DNA of 64,000 nucleotides, from NCBI GenBank assembly GCA_963699835.1, contig CAVOVJ010000014.1, positions 91,409 through 155,408 of the forward strand, read 5' to 3'. Shown piece after piece: positions 54,695 through 63,261 of the stretch. Source of the stretch: BM003 sp963699835 (lineage in GTDB: Bacteria; Pseudomonadota; Gammaproteobacteria; Steroidobacterales; BM003). Each line of letters starts with the position of its first letter. The first letter of the stretch is position 1. Below the pieces are notes generated by a model, which ran no database searches, was not told the origin of the DNA, and worked only from the letters and a program-made list of their open reading frames with translations. Both the position numbers and the translations under genes were made by a program.

Positions 54695-55963
54695 ATGACT
54701 TTATCTTCCGAGCAGGCCATGGCTGGCCGGCCCGGCGCCGAATTGAAGGACCGGTTCAGGCGCGTGAGGCAACAGTCGCTGCACCTCTGCAAATCGCTGC
54801 AAACCGAGGATTTCGTGGTGCAGTCGATGCCCGATGTCAGCCCCACCAAATGGCATCTGGCCCATACCAGCTGGTTCTTCGAGAATTTCCTGTTGCTGCC
54901 GCAATTACCCGGCTATCGTCCGTTCGACGAACGCTTCGACTTTCTCTTCAATTCTTACTATTACACTGTCGGCCAGATGCATCTGCGTAGCCAGCGCGGG
55001 TTGCTGACCCGGCCAACCGTGGCAGAGATTTACGCATATCGCGAGCACGTCGATGCGCGGATGGAGCAGCTGCTCGATGCCGCGTCCCGCAACCATCTGG
55101 AGCAGTTGATAACGCTCGGCCTGAACCACGAACAGCAGCACCAGGAGCTGATGCTCACCGATATCAAGCATGTGTTGTCGGTCAACCCGCTGCTGCCGGC
55201 CTATCGCGACGATCTCGCCATGCCCGCAGGCGTCGCGGGCCCGCTCGACTGGCATGGCTTCCCCGAAGGGGTCCATGAAATCGGCACCGGCGGCGGCTCG
55301 GAATTCTGCTTTGATAACGAGACCCCGCGCCACCGCGTTTTCGTCAAACCGTTTGCCCTGGCCTCGCGACCGGTGACCAATTCCGAGTATCGCGAGTTCA
55401 TCGACGACGACGGCTATCGTGACGTGGCCTGCTGGCTGTCGGATGGCTGGAGCTGGGTCCAGCGCGAACGGATAACCCGGCCGCTGTACTGGTCCGAGGA
55501 CCTTGAAACCGAGTTTACCCTCGGCGGAGCGCGCCCGATCGACCCCCACGCGCCCGTCTCGCACCTGAGTTTTTACGAAGCCGATGCCTACGCGCGCCGG
55601 GCCGGGCTACGCCTGCCGACCGAGGCCGAGTGGGAAATCGCGGCGGCCGGGCAGGAGATCGCCGGTAACCTGGCCGACACAGATATCTTGCATCCTGCCG
55701 CCTCGGCCAGCGCTACGGGGTTACGACAGATGTTCGGCGATGTCTGGGAATGGACCGCCTCGTCGTATGCCTCATACCCCGGCTTCCGGCCGCTCGCAGG
55801 TAGTCTTGGCGAGTACAACGGCAAGTTCATGTGCAACCAGATGGTGTTGCGCGGCGGCTCGTGTGCAACACCCGCCGATCACATCCGCGCCACCTATCGC
55901 AACTTCTTTTATCCGCAGAGCCGCTGGCAGTTCAGCGGGCTCCGCCTGGCCAAGGACGCCTGA
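54695..55963 (+). CDS. egtB: ergothioneine biosynthesis protein EgtB
   Basis: A 422-residue iron-dependent sulfoxide synthase joining a thiol donor to hercynine. The frame extends upstream into the tRNA leader repeats, but ATG 54695 is the sensible start. The DinB-like N-domain has the iron ligands His57 (KWHLAHTSWFFENF) and HX3HXE at 145-151 (LNHEQQHQEL). The C-terminal FGE-sulfatase domain includes PVTNSEYREFIDDDGY, HVSFYEADAYAR-type and RLPTEAEWEIAAAG, DVWEWTASSY and NQMVLRGGSCATP. It is followed after 4 bases by egtD. Ergothioneine protects against oxidants. Confidence 0.95.
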   Translation: MTLSSEQAMAGRPGAELKDRFRRVRQQSLHLCKSLQTEDFVVQSMPDVSPTKWHLAHTSWFFENFLLLPQLPGYRPFDERFDFLFNSYYYTVGQMHLRSQRGLLTRPTVAEIYAYREHVDARMEQLLDAASRNHLEQLITLGLNHEQQHQELMLTDIKHVLSVNPLLPAYRDDLAMPAGVAGPLDWHGFPEGVHEIGTGGGSEFCFDNETPRHRVFVKPFALASRPVTNSEYREFIDDDGYRDVACWLSDGWSWVQRERITRPLYWSEDLETEFTLGGARPIDPHAPVSHLSFYEADAYARRAGLRLPTEAEWEIAAAGQEIAGNLADTDILHPAASASATGLRQMFGDVWEWTASSYASYPGFRPLAGSLGEYNGKFMCNQMVLRGGSCATPADHIRATYRNFFYPQSRWQFSGLRLAKDA

Positions 55964-55967
55964 ACCA

Positions 55968-56939
55968 ATGACCCGAGCCAGCGCCGCCGTGCGCCTGACC
56001 GATTTCGAGCCGGAAATGGACAACTTTGCCGATGACGTGCACCGCGGACTGGCCGCGACGGCAAAGAAACTTCATCCGAAATACTTCTACGATGCCGCCG
56101 GATCGCAGCTGTTCGAGCGAATCTGCGCCACAGAAGAGTATTACCCGACCCGCACCGAGATCGCGATCATGGAGCGCTATGCCGGCGAGATGGCCGCGCT
56201 GGCTGGCCCGCGGGTCAGGCTGGTCGAGTTCGGCTCGGGCTCGAGCGTCAAAACACGGCTGCTGCTAGCTCAGCTCGAGCAGGCTGTTGCCTACATGCCG
56301 GTCGATATTTCGCGCGACCACCTGATGGAGGTAGCGAAAGAACTCGCGGCCGCCTACCCGGACGTGGAGGTGCTTCCGATCTGCGCCGATTTCACCGCCA
56401 CGTTCACGCTGCCGGAGCCGAAGCGGCATCCGGCACGCACGCTGGTCTATTTCCCGGGCTCGACGATCGGCAACTTCGAACCGGCCGAGGCGCTCGGTCT
56501 GTTGCGCCGGATTGCCAGGCTCGCAGGCGATCACGGCGGGGTGCTGATTGGCGCCGATCTGCAGAAAGACATCGCCGTGCTGGAGGCCGCCTACAACGAC
56601 GCCGGCGGCGTAACCGCGGCATTCAATTTCAACCTGCTGTCCCGTATCAATAACGAACTCGGCGGCGATTTCGATCCGCGGAGGTTTCGCCACCGCGCGT
56701 TCTACAACGAAGAGCTCAACCGGATCGAGATGCACCTGGAGAGCCTCGCCGGGCATACGGTGACCGTCGCGGGCCGAAGCTATGATTTCACCGCCGGCGA
56801 GACCATCCACACCGAGTCATCGCACAAATACACCGAACCACAATTCGCGCAACTCGCCGCTGCGGCGGGCATGCGGGTAGGCCAGGTGTGGAAAGACGAC
56901 GACGGCCTGTTCTCGGTGCAGTACCTGGAAAAGATCTGA
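55968..56939 (+). CDS. egtD: L-histidine N(alpha)-methyltransferase EgtD
   Basis: A 323-residue SAM-dependent methyltransferase that makes hercynine, the EgtB substrate. It opens with LHPKYFYDAAGSQLFERICATEEYYPTRTE. The SAM site is VRLVEFGSGSSVKTRLLL, followed by YMPVDISRDHL and LVYFPGSTIGNFEPAEA. The C-terminal histidine-binding part has NRIEMHLES and ETIHTESSHKYT. All the family's landmark segments are intact. With egtB it forms a two-gene operon, the short bacterial route (no egtC or egtE visible). Bases 56940-57107 downstream hold nothing clear. Confidence 0.95.
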   Translation: MTRASAAVRLTDFEPEMDNFADDVHRGLAATAKKLHPKYFYDAAGSQLFERICATEEYYPTRTEIAIMERYAGEMAALAGPRVRLVEFGSGSSVKTRLLLAQLEQAVAYMPVDISRDHLMEVAKELAAAYPDVEVLPICADFTATFTLPEPKRHPARTLVYFPGSTIGNFEPAEALGLLRRIARLAGDHGGVLIGADLQKDIAVLEAAYNDAGGVTAAFNFNLLSRINNELGGDFDPRRFRHRAFYNEELNRIEMHLESLAGHTVTVAGRSYDFTAGETIHTESSHKYTEPQFAQLAAAAGMRVGQVWKDDDGLFSVQYLEKI

Positions 56940-57107
56940 GCGGCGCAGCAAAGTCGCAACGACGGGGCCGGGAGAGCCTTCTCGCGCGACGGCCAGACCG
57001 GCCGTAGGCACGCAGAGTTGCCGGAATTCAAAAGGGGAAAAGGTGTTGGGGCTCGACTTCCGCGCCGCCAACGCCACCGTGACCGCAGCCACGCTGTGAG
57101 TTGAAGT

Positions 57108-57377
57108 CTACTCCGGCGCGACAAAGCCCTCGGGGGCCGCCGATCCCTGGCCAAAGAAAAATTTCTCCATCTCCTCTTCGAGGAACTTGCGCGCCTTGGG
57201 CTCGATCGGAGTCAGCCGGTATTCGTTGATCAGCATCGTCTGGTGTGACAGCCAGCGCTGCCAGCCTTCCTTCGAAACATGGTCGTAGATGCGTTTGCCG
57301 AGATCGCCCGGGTAGGGCAGATACTCGAGGCCTTCTCCCTCGGTGCGCATGACCACGCAGTTCACCGTTCGTGTCAT
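57108..57377 (-). CDS. yggX: Fe(2+)-trafficking protein YggX
   Basis: An 89-residue protein matching the YggX family throughout: TRTVNCVVMRTEGEGLEYLPYPGDLGKRIYD with conserved Cys7, then WQRWLSHQTMLINEYRLTP and ARKFLEEEMEKFFFG. It protects iron-sulfur clusters from oxidative damage. It lies 58 bases after mutY on the same strand, the classical mutY-yggX gene order of gammaproteobacteria. MutY itself carries an iron-sulfur cluster. The start and length are normal. Confidence 0.95.
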   Translation of the reverse strand: MTRTVNCVVMRTEGEGLEYLPYPGDLGKRIYDHVSKEGWQRWLSHQTMLINEYRLTPIEPKARKFLEEEMEKFFFGQGSAAPEGFVAPE

Positions 57378-57435
57378 CTCTTTCCCTCCCGGGTGACGGC
57401 GCCAGTGCAGCGGTTCCGCCCGGTCCGGTTTGTGT

Positions 57436-58521
57436 TCAGGCTAAATCGTCGGCGGCCAGGGCCGCCAGCATGCGCTCCACCGGGGCGGCAAGACCGAGCC
57501 GGGCCGGCGCGCGCCTGTTATACCAGACCCGTTCGCCATCCTCCACGCATTGCGCCACCGGCGGCGTGGCAAAGCGCACGATCAGCGGTGTGATTTCGAG
57601 ATCGAAATGGGTAAAGGCATGACGCAGCAGGTCACCCTCCTCGACCTCGGCGCCGGCATCGGCAAACACCGCGCGGCACCAGCCATGCACATCCTCGTCC
57701 TGCCCGAGTTCGGGCGGGCTCCACAAACCTCCCCAGATGCCGCTCGGCGGACGCCGCTCAAGCAGGATCTCTCCGCCCGGCGCCATAGCCAGCACCATCC
57801 TCGTCGTTTTGGTCGGCCTTTTCCGGGGCGGACGTTTTCCGGGGTAGCGGCCCTGTGTGCCTGCGCTGCGCGCGGCACAACCGTCATGCAGCGGGCACGC
57901 CTCGCAGCGCGGCTGGCTGCGGGTACACACGGTCGCGCCGAGATCCATAATCGCCTGGGTGTAGACCGCGACATCCGTCTCCGGCGTATAAACCTCGGCC
58001 AGCTGCCACAGCCGTTGCTCGACCTCGCGCCGACCGGGCCAGCCCTCGACGGCATGCAACCGCGCGAGCACGCGTTTGACGTTGCCATCGAGGATCGGGA
58101 ACCGCCGTCCCGTGGCAAGCGCGAGTATCGCGCCGGCGGTCGAGCGGCCGATGCCGGGCAGCGCGAGCACGTCGTCGAATTTGTCAGGGAAATGACCGTC
58201 ATGGTTCGCGACGATAATCTGCGCCGCCCTGTGCAGATTTCGCGCCCGGGCGTAATAGCCGAGACCGGACCACAGGTGCAGCACATCATCTGCGGGCGCC
58301 GCCGCCAAAGCCGAAACGTCAGGAAACCGCGTGACAAAGCGTTCGTAATACGGGATCACGGTTGCGACCTGGGTCTGCTGCAGCATGATCTCGGAAACCC
58401 ACACCCGGTAGGGATCCCCGGTATGCTGCCAGGGAAGATCTTTGCGCCCCTGGGTGCGTTGCCAGGTAACCAGCCGCTCGGCGACGCTGTCAGTCACCGG
58501 CTTGCGGTCGCTCAAGCGCAA
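57436..58521 (-). CDS. mutY: A/G-specific adenine glycosylase MutY
   Basis: A 361-residue DNA glycosylase that removes adenine opposite 8-oxoguanine. TTG 58521 follows GAGGG and is preferred to GTG 58497. Catalytic Glu is in VWVSEIMLQQTQV and catalytic Asp in RFPILDGNVKRVLAR, after the helix-hairpin-helix LPGIGRSTAGAIL. The 4Fe-4S loop is C-x6-C-x2-C-x5-C (CTRSQPRCEACPLHDGC). The C-terminal NUDIX-like domain (GEILLERRPPSGIWGGLWSPPE and HAFTHFDLEITP) reads 8-oxoG. It overlaps the upstream SRPBCC gene by 32 bases. Confidence 0.96.
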   Translation of the reverse strand: MRLSDRKPVTDSVAERLVTWQRTQGRKDLPWQHTGDPYRVWVSEIMLQQTQVATVIPYYERFVTRFPDVSALAAAPADDVLHLWSGLGYYARARNLHRAAQIIVANHDGHFPDKFDDVLALPGIGRSTAGAILALATGRRFPILDGNVKRVLARLHAVEGWPGRREVEQRLWQLAEVYTPETDVAVYTQAIMDLGATVCTRSQPRCEACPLHDGCAARSAGTQGRYPGKRPPRKRPTKTTRMVLAMAPGGEILLERRPPSGIWGGLWSPPELGQDEDVHGWCRAVFADAGAEVEEGDLLRHAFTHFDLEITPLIVRFATPPVAQCVEDGERVWYNRRAPARLGLAAPVERMLAALAADDLA

Positions 58522-59053
58522 GACCCTCGAGCCGCAACACCGCCCGGCTGCCGGCGCGTTTCAGCGCAATTCGTATCACCAGCGGACCGATTAGCGGCGG
58601 CACCCAGAAATCCGGTGTCAACGACATCCGGTAATGGAGCAACGTGCCCTCGCCTTCGATCTCGAGCCACCAATCGGTGCGCCCCGCGCTGAGGTTGCTG
58701 CCAGCGGGTTCGACCACGGCGGAAATATGCGAATACGGAGTCACGTGCAACGCCTCCGTCTTTATCAGCTCGCGGCATACCCACAGGATGCAGCCCTCGG
58801 TGCGGGTATAGACCCGCGGCCGGCCGTCCTCGGCAGGTTCAATGTAACGGCTGTCCTTGTACACGCTGGAAATGCGCGGGTATTGCTCATAGTCGAGCAA
58901 TACCGCGAACACGGCCTCGGGCGAAGCCTGCAGAAACGTCAGCGAGTCGAACACGTAGGCGTCGTCTTCTTTTTCGACCTCGAGCATCCGCACTTCCGCC
59001 GCCGCGAGCGCCAGCGGGAAAAATGCCGAGACGATCAGCCAGCGGGCACGCAT
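58490..59053 (-). CDS. exported SRPBCC-fold (START-like) protein
   Basis: A 187-residue protein with a signal peptide (RARWLIVSAFFPLALAAAEV). A polyketide-cyclase/START-like fold follows: SLTFLQASPEAVFAVLLDYEQYPRIS, VYTRTEGCILWVCRELI, HISAVVEPAGSNLSAGRTDWWLE and GTLLHYRMSLTPDFWVPPL. Such domains bind hydrophobic ligands; in the periplasm this may be lipid. It is coupled at both ends: its ATG overlaps the stop of asmA by one base and its end overlaps mutY by 32. The operon order is asmA-SRPBCC-mutY-yggX. Confidence 0.85.
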   Translation of the reverse strand: MRARWLIVSAFFPLALAAAEVRMLEVEKEDDAYVFDSLTFLQASPEAVFAVLLDYEQYPRISSVYKDSRYIEPAEDGRPRVYTRTEGCILWVCRELIKTEALHVTPYSHISAVVEPAGSNLSAGRTDWWLEIEGEGTLLHYRMSLTPDFWVPPLIGPLVIRIALKRAGSRAVLRLEGLALERPQAGD

Positions 59054-61131
59054 CAGTTACCGAACAGGCCCTTCAGCTTGTCCTTGAGTTCTTCGGCCTT
59101 TTCCTTGACCTCTTCGACCGGGTCCTCGCTTTGCAACACGTCCTGGATTTCCTTTTTCGCCAGCCCGGAGAGATCCGGCGCGATTTTCGGATCGTCGAGC
59201 GGGCCGCTGATGCGCATCGGGATGCTAGTGCCAATCAGTTCCTCGAACTCGGGATCGGTACCGTCCTCGGGCACCTTGATCACCGTGGTCACCATCTTGT
59301 AGTCGAGCGTCGAATCGACCAGGTTGACATCGCCCTCCCCGGTCACCCGCAGCACCGGCATGAAAACTTTCAGATCGTCGCTTCTGAGCACACCGTCCAC
59401 CGCTGTGGCGGTCACACTCAGGCTTTCGAACGGCGTCCGCTGTGGCCGCGGCGGGCTTGGCGGCATCTGCTTGCGATACAGCGAACGGGTCAGCCTGACC
59501 GCGTAGACGAGATCGATATTTTCCAGTGCGCCCTCGCCGACCTCGAAGCCGAGACTGCCGCTCAGGGAATTGCGCATGGCATTGACGGTAGCCCCACGCG
59601 CATCGAGCGCGACCTTGCCGTTGGCATTACCGGTGACCAGCACCCGCCCGATCGCATCCTCGCTGAGCTTCCCCAGCTGCACGCCGTCGAGGCTTTCCCG
59701 CACCGCCAGCGTCGGCGGGCTCGCCGCTGCATCCAGGGTAAGTTCACCGGACGCTTTTCCCTGGTACAGCGACACCTCGAGCGGCTTCAGCCGTACCTTG
59801 CCGTTGCCGGCTTTAAGCCCCAGCGTGACGTCGGTCAACGCCATGCCACTCACTTTGAGAGAACCGATCCGGAACGTGCCCTCGGCATCGAGCTCGCGCA
59901 GCGCCTCCACCGGGATCTCAACGTCGTCGTCGCCACCGACCGTCTGTTCCTCGGCGCCCTCGACCACCGGTGGCAGGTAGCGGTCGGCGTCGATCGCATC
60001 GACGCCCAGATCGAATCGGATCGACTGTTTCTCGAGATTGCTGATCCCCGCTTTTCCCGACAGCTTCGTGTCGTCGAGCACAAACTGGAGATCGTTGAAC
60101 ATCGCCGAATTATCGGTCAGCGCGAGCGTCGCCTTCGCGCTGGCCTTTTTCAACACCGCGTCGTCGGCGGTCACCGGGGCATCCATCCCCATCCGCTCCA
60201 TCAGCGAGCGCGGCGAGAATTCGTCGAGACTGAACTCACCGCTGATATTCGGCGCGGACATGATTGCCGTACCTGTCAGCGCCGCGTTGAACGTGAGCCC
60301 GAGGGTCTCGGCCTTCAGCGCCTCGAGATTCATCGTTTCCTTGTCGAGATCCGCGGCAAATCGTTTCAGCCCGACGTTGACCGCAACCTCGCCACCGGGC
60401 AGATCCTTGCCGGTCAGCTTTATATCGAGCGTCGGGTCATCGAGTTCGAATTGCTGGTAGTCGTCGGAGTAGCGAACGGTAGACTCCAGGTTGACATTGG
60501 CCGCTACACCGCTGGCCTCGAGTACCGCGACAACCGTCGATTCGAAGTCGATCGGCTCGCCCGGCGCGATCTCGCCGGTCTTCAGGTCGAAATCCTGGAT
60601 GTCGACATCCGTCCCGGCCTGTTTATCGATATAGCGAATCTGCGCATCGTTAATGGCGAGCCCGCCGATCTGCAGCGAATCGATACCGGCGGACTCTCCC
60701 GAATCCGCCGCAGCCGGCGCGCTATCTTCGCTGGCGAGGTCATCCCAGTTCGTGACCCCGCGTTCGTTGACCATCAGGTTTAGGCGCAGGCCGTCGAGAC
60801 GCACCTGGTCGAGTTCGATGTTACGTCGCAACAGCGGCACCAGTCTGACACCAATGCGCGCACCCTCGATCGCGACGAATGGCTCGTCACCAAATCCCTG
60901 CGCATTACTCAGTCGGGCCGGCCCCAGTTCGACCGCGAGCCAGGGAAAGAACGACAGGCCGATATCGCCATCGACGGTCAGCTCACGCCCGGTTTGCTCG
61001 GCCACCTGGTCGGTCAGCGTCTGCTTGAAATCATTGGGGTCGAAAATGAAAACCAGCCAGATCGCGGCGACAACCAACAGCAGCACCAGCGCGCCGACCG
61101 CAAGTCCAAGGAACTTGAAGAGCCCTTTCAT
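59053..61131 (-). CDS. AsmA family protein
   Basis: A 692-residue envelope protein. One N-terminal membrane helix (LFKFLGLAVGALVLLLVVAAIWLVF) is followed by FDPNDFKQTLTDQVAEQTGRELTVDGDIGLSFFPWLAVEL, the AsmA_N signature. The middle is long repetitive beta structure with three LSGKAG/LTGKDL-like strands. The conserved AsmA C-domain comes near 520-630 (LDARGATVNAMRNSLSGSLGFEVGEGALENIDL). It ends in a charged helix (EEVKEKAEELKDKLKGLFGN). AsmA-like proteins bridge the envelope and are implicated in phospholipid transport to the outer membrane. It heads the mutY-yggX operon. Confidence 0.9.
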   Translation of the reverse strand: MKGLFKFLGLAVGALVLLLVVAAIWLVFIFDPNDFKQTLTDQVAEQTGRELTVDGDIGLSFFPWLAVELGPARLSNAQGFGDEPFVAIEGARIGVRLVPLLRRNIELDQVRLDGLRLNLMVNERGVTNWDDLASEDSAPAAADSGESAGIDSLQIGGLAINDAQIRYIDKQAGTDVDIQDFDLKTGEIAPGEPIDFESTVVAVLEASGVAANVNLESTVRYSDDYQQFELDDPTLDIKLTGKDLPGGEVAVNVGLKRFAADLDKETMNLEALKAETLGLTFNAALTGTAIMSAPNISGEFSLDEFSPRSLMERMGMDAPVTADDAVLKKASAKATLALTDNSAMFNDLQFVLDDTKLSGKAGISNLEKQSIRFDLGVDAIDADRYLPPVVEGAEEQTVGGDDDVEIPVEALRELDAEGTFRIGSLKVSGMALTDVTLGLKAGNGKVRLKPLEVSLYQGKASGELTLDAAASPPTLAVRESLDGVQLGKLSEDAIGRVLVTGNANGKVALDARGATVNAMRNSLSGSLGFEVGEGALENIDLVYAVRLTRSLYRKQMPPSPPRPQRTPFESLSVTATAVDGVLRSDDLKVFMPVLRVTGEGDVNLVDSTLDYKMVTTVIKVPEDGTDPEFEELIGTSIPMRISGPLDDPKIAPDLSGLAKKEIQDVLQSEDPVEEVKEKAEELKDKLKGLFGN

Positions 61132-61212
61132 GGAATACCTCGGGGAATGCCCTGCAAAGACGTGGCCCTATTATGACGCGCGGGCACTAGCAAAGGCACC
61201 CCGAGCTGCAAA

Positions 61213-63051
61213 TCAGCGGCAGGTTGCTCCGCCATCGGTTTTCTCGCAGAAATCGCTCCAACCGTAGCGTTTCCAGTAGTCCAGCAGACCGATCGAGTCC
61301 ATCAGCGCCGGAAAACGCGGGTCGGCACGGAATCCGGCGGCCTCCGGCAGCCAGAACAGCGAAAGTTCCCAGTCGATCGTCGGCGCCGCCAGCAACGTCT
61401 GCGCCTGGGCAAACGCGGCATCGTGCTGGTCGAGCAGCAACAGCATCAGTAACATCTCCGACGGGTCCACGCCGACATTGCCGACGTTCTCCAGATCGGC
61501 GAGAAACGCGGGACGTAGCGCCGGGTCGAGAACCGCATCGGCGAGCGGCCGGGCAATGCCCAGGGGCACATCGAGCGCCGGCCCGCCGCTGGAGAACGCC
61601 GCCGCCGCGGCCGCCGCATCGCCGCGGCGCAGAGCGATAATACCGGTGTAATCACCCAGCGACTGAGCAAACCCGAGCTGGCGCGCCGCGGTGGCGAACG
61701 CCAGCGCCTCATCGTCATTGCCGAGCAGGGTATGGATCGCCATCAGCATTGCATTGACCGCGGCGGACTGCGAGTCCAGGTCATAGGCCAAGGTGATCTC
61801 GGCCATCGCCGCCTCGAGCCGCCCGGCCGCGCGCAACAGGTGGCTGTACCAGTGATGCGGCATCGGTTCGCCGGGTTGCAGACCCGCCGCGGCAAAAAAA
61901 CCGGTCTCGGCATCGGTCCAGTTCCAGTTGGCGTAGTTGATCCGGGCCAGCACCGCGTGCGCCTCGGCCAGCGTGGCGTCCAGCGTCAGCGCCTTGATCG
62001 CGGCCTCGGAGGCCAGTACAAACGCCTCCTCCGGGCTCTCGTCGGCATAAGTCGGCAACAACACATACGCGGTCGCGAGCCCCGCATAGGCCTGCCCGAA
62101 CCCCGGATCGCGCCCCAGCGCCGACTGGAACAACTCGATCGCGACCCGGATGTTCTGCTCGCCGCGCCGGCGCAGGATGTCGCGGCCTTTCAGGTACAGA
62201 TCGTAGGCCTGGACGTCGCGGGTCGGCGCGGCCACCGCCGCGAGCGCCTGCTCCGGGGTTTCCTCGCCGCCAAGGGTCACCTGCAGCGCATCGACGATCG
62301 AGCGTGCAATCCGGTCCTGCACCTCGAAGATATTCGCGAGCTGCTCATCATACGTTTCCGACCACAGGTGATAACCGCTCTCGGCGTCGATCAGCTGCGC
62401 GGTGATCCGAACCCGGTCGCCAGCCCAGCGTACGCTGCCCTCGAGCACGGTTTCGACGCCGAGCTCGTCGGCAAGCTGGCGGATATCGACGTTGCGCCCC
62501 TTGTACGAGAACGACGAAGTCCGCGCCGCGACCTGCAGGCCCGGAACCCGGGTCAACAAGTTGATCAGCTCCTCGGACATGCCGTCCGAGAAATAATCGT
62601 TGGCACTGTCTTCGCTAAGGTTCGAAAACGGCAGTACCGCGATCGAGCTGCGCCCGATCTCCTCCTCGCCGGACCAGCTCTTCCACGGCTGCAGCAGGAC
62701 CGCCCCCAGAATCAGCATCGCCACGATCAATAGCAGCACATAGGTGATGATCGTGCGGGGTTTTTTGTGTGCGGTTTCGGTGCCTGGCGGCGGCGCGGTG
62801 CGCTGGATGCCTTCCGGGCCGATATCGAAAATCCAGGCCAGCAGCATCGCCACCGGAAAACCCATCATCAGCAGCAGGATCACAAACGTGATCGTCCAGT
62901 CCGGCAGCATCAGCGCCGGGAAGACCACGTCCGCGACCTCGGTCATGACCCAGGCGATCAACAGGTACAAACCGGCGACACGAAACACCCGCCGCCGTTT
63001 GAGCTCCTGCATCAATGCCATGCTGTCACCACTGCTGTCACGATCCGTCAT
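61213..63051 (-). CDS. second inner-membrane TolB-like/TPR protein
   Basis: About 612 residues. Starts at 63078, 63072 and 63051 are possible with no good ribosome-binding site for any. The conserved part begins LMQELKRRRVFRVAGLYLLIAWV, two more helices lie at about 45-65 and 105-125, with FDIGPEGIQRT between. A TolB/FlgO-like domain follows (IAVLPFSNLSEDSANDYFSDGMSEELINLLTRVPGLQVAARTSSF, LEGSVRWAGDRVRITAQLIDAESGYHLWSETYD). TPR-type helices fill 280-560. It is a paralogue of the protein at 16.5-18.8 kb with the same layout, and its middle resembles the broken CadC-type regulator. The function is unknown. Confidence 0.85.
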   Translation of the reverse strand: MTDRDSSGDSMALMQELKRRRVFRVAGLYLLIAWVMTEVADVVFPALMLPDWTITFVILLLMMGFPVAMLLAWIFDIGPEGIQRTAPPPGTETAHKKPRTIITYVLLLIVAMLILGAVLLQPWKSWSGEEEIGRSSIAVLPFSNLSEDSANDYFSDGMSEELINLLTRVPGLQVAARTSSFSYKGRNVDIRQLADELGVETVLEGSVRWAGDRVRITAQLIDAESGYHLWSETYDEQLANIFEVQDRIARSIVDALQVTLGGEETPEQALAAVAAPTRDVQAYDLYLKGRDILRRRGEQNIRVAIELFQSALGRDPGFGQAYAGLATAYVLLPTYADESPEEAFVLASEAAIKALTLDATLAEAHAVLARINYANWNWTDAETGFFAAAGLQPGEPMPHHWYSHLLRAAGRLEAAMAEITLAYDLDSQSAAVNAMLMAIHTLLGNDDEALAFATAARQLGFAQSLGDYTGIIALRRGDAAAAAAAFSSGGPALDVPLGIARPLADAVLDPALRPAFLADLENVGNVGVDPSEMLLMLLLLDQHDAAFAQAQTLLAAPTIDWELSLFWLPEAAGFRADPRFPALMDSIGLLDYWKRYGWSDFCEKTDGGATCR

Positions 63052-63261
63052 TGACTGAGGTGTAGCGGCCATTATCACAGATGCGGCTCGGGTCGTCGTC
63101 GCCCGCGGCCGCTGGCGCGGCTATGGACCTGACCGGAGCAGGAGTGAGAGAAGTATCGGCGCCCGCGCAGGACCACGGTGCGACAGTAGTTCCGGGCGTT
63201 GCGCAATGCGGCGCCGAAACGCGGACCCTGCACCGGCAACCGGGGCAAGGCCCGCATGGCG

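Noticed and set aside
59023..60783. 586-codon plus-strand open frame opposite asmA
   Set aside because: AsmA signature and operon overlaps on the minus strand decide; the plus frame is a shadow.
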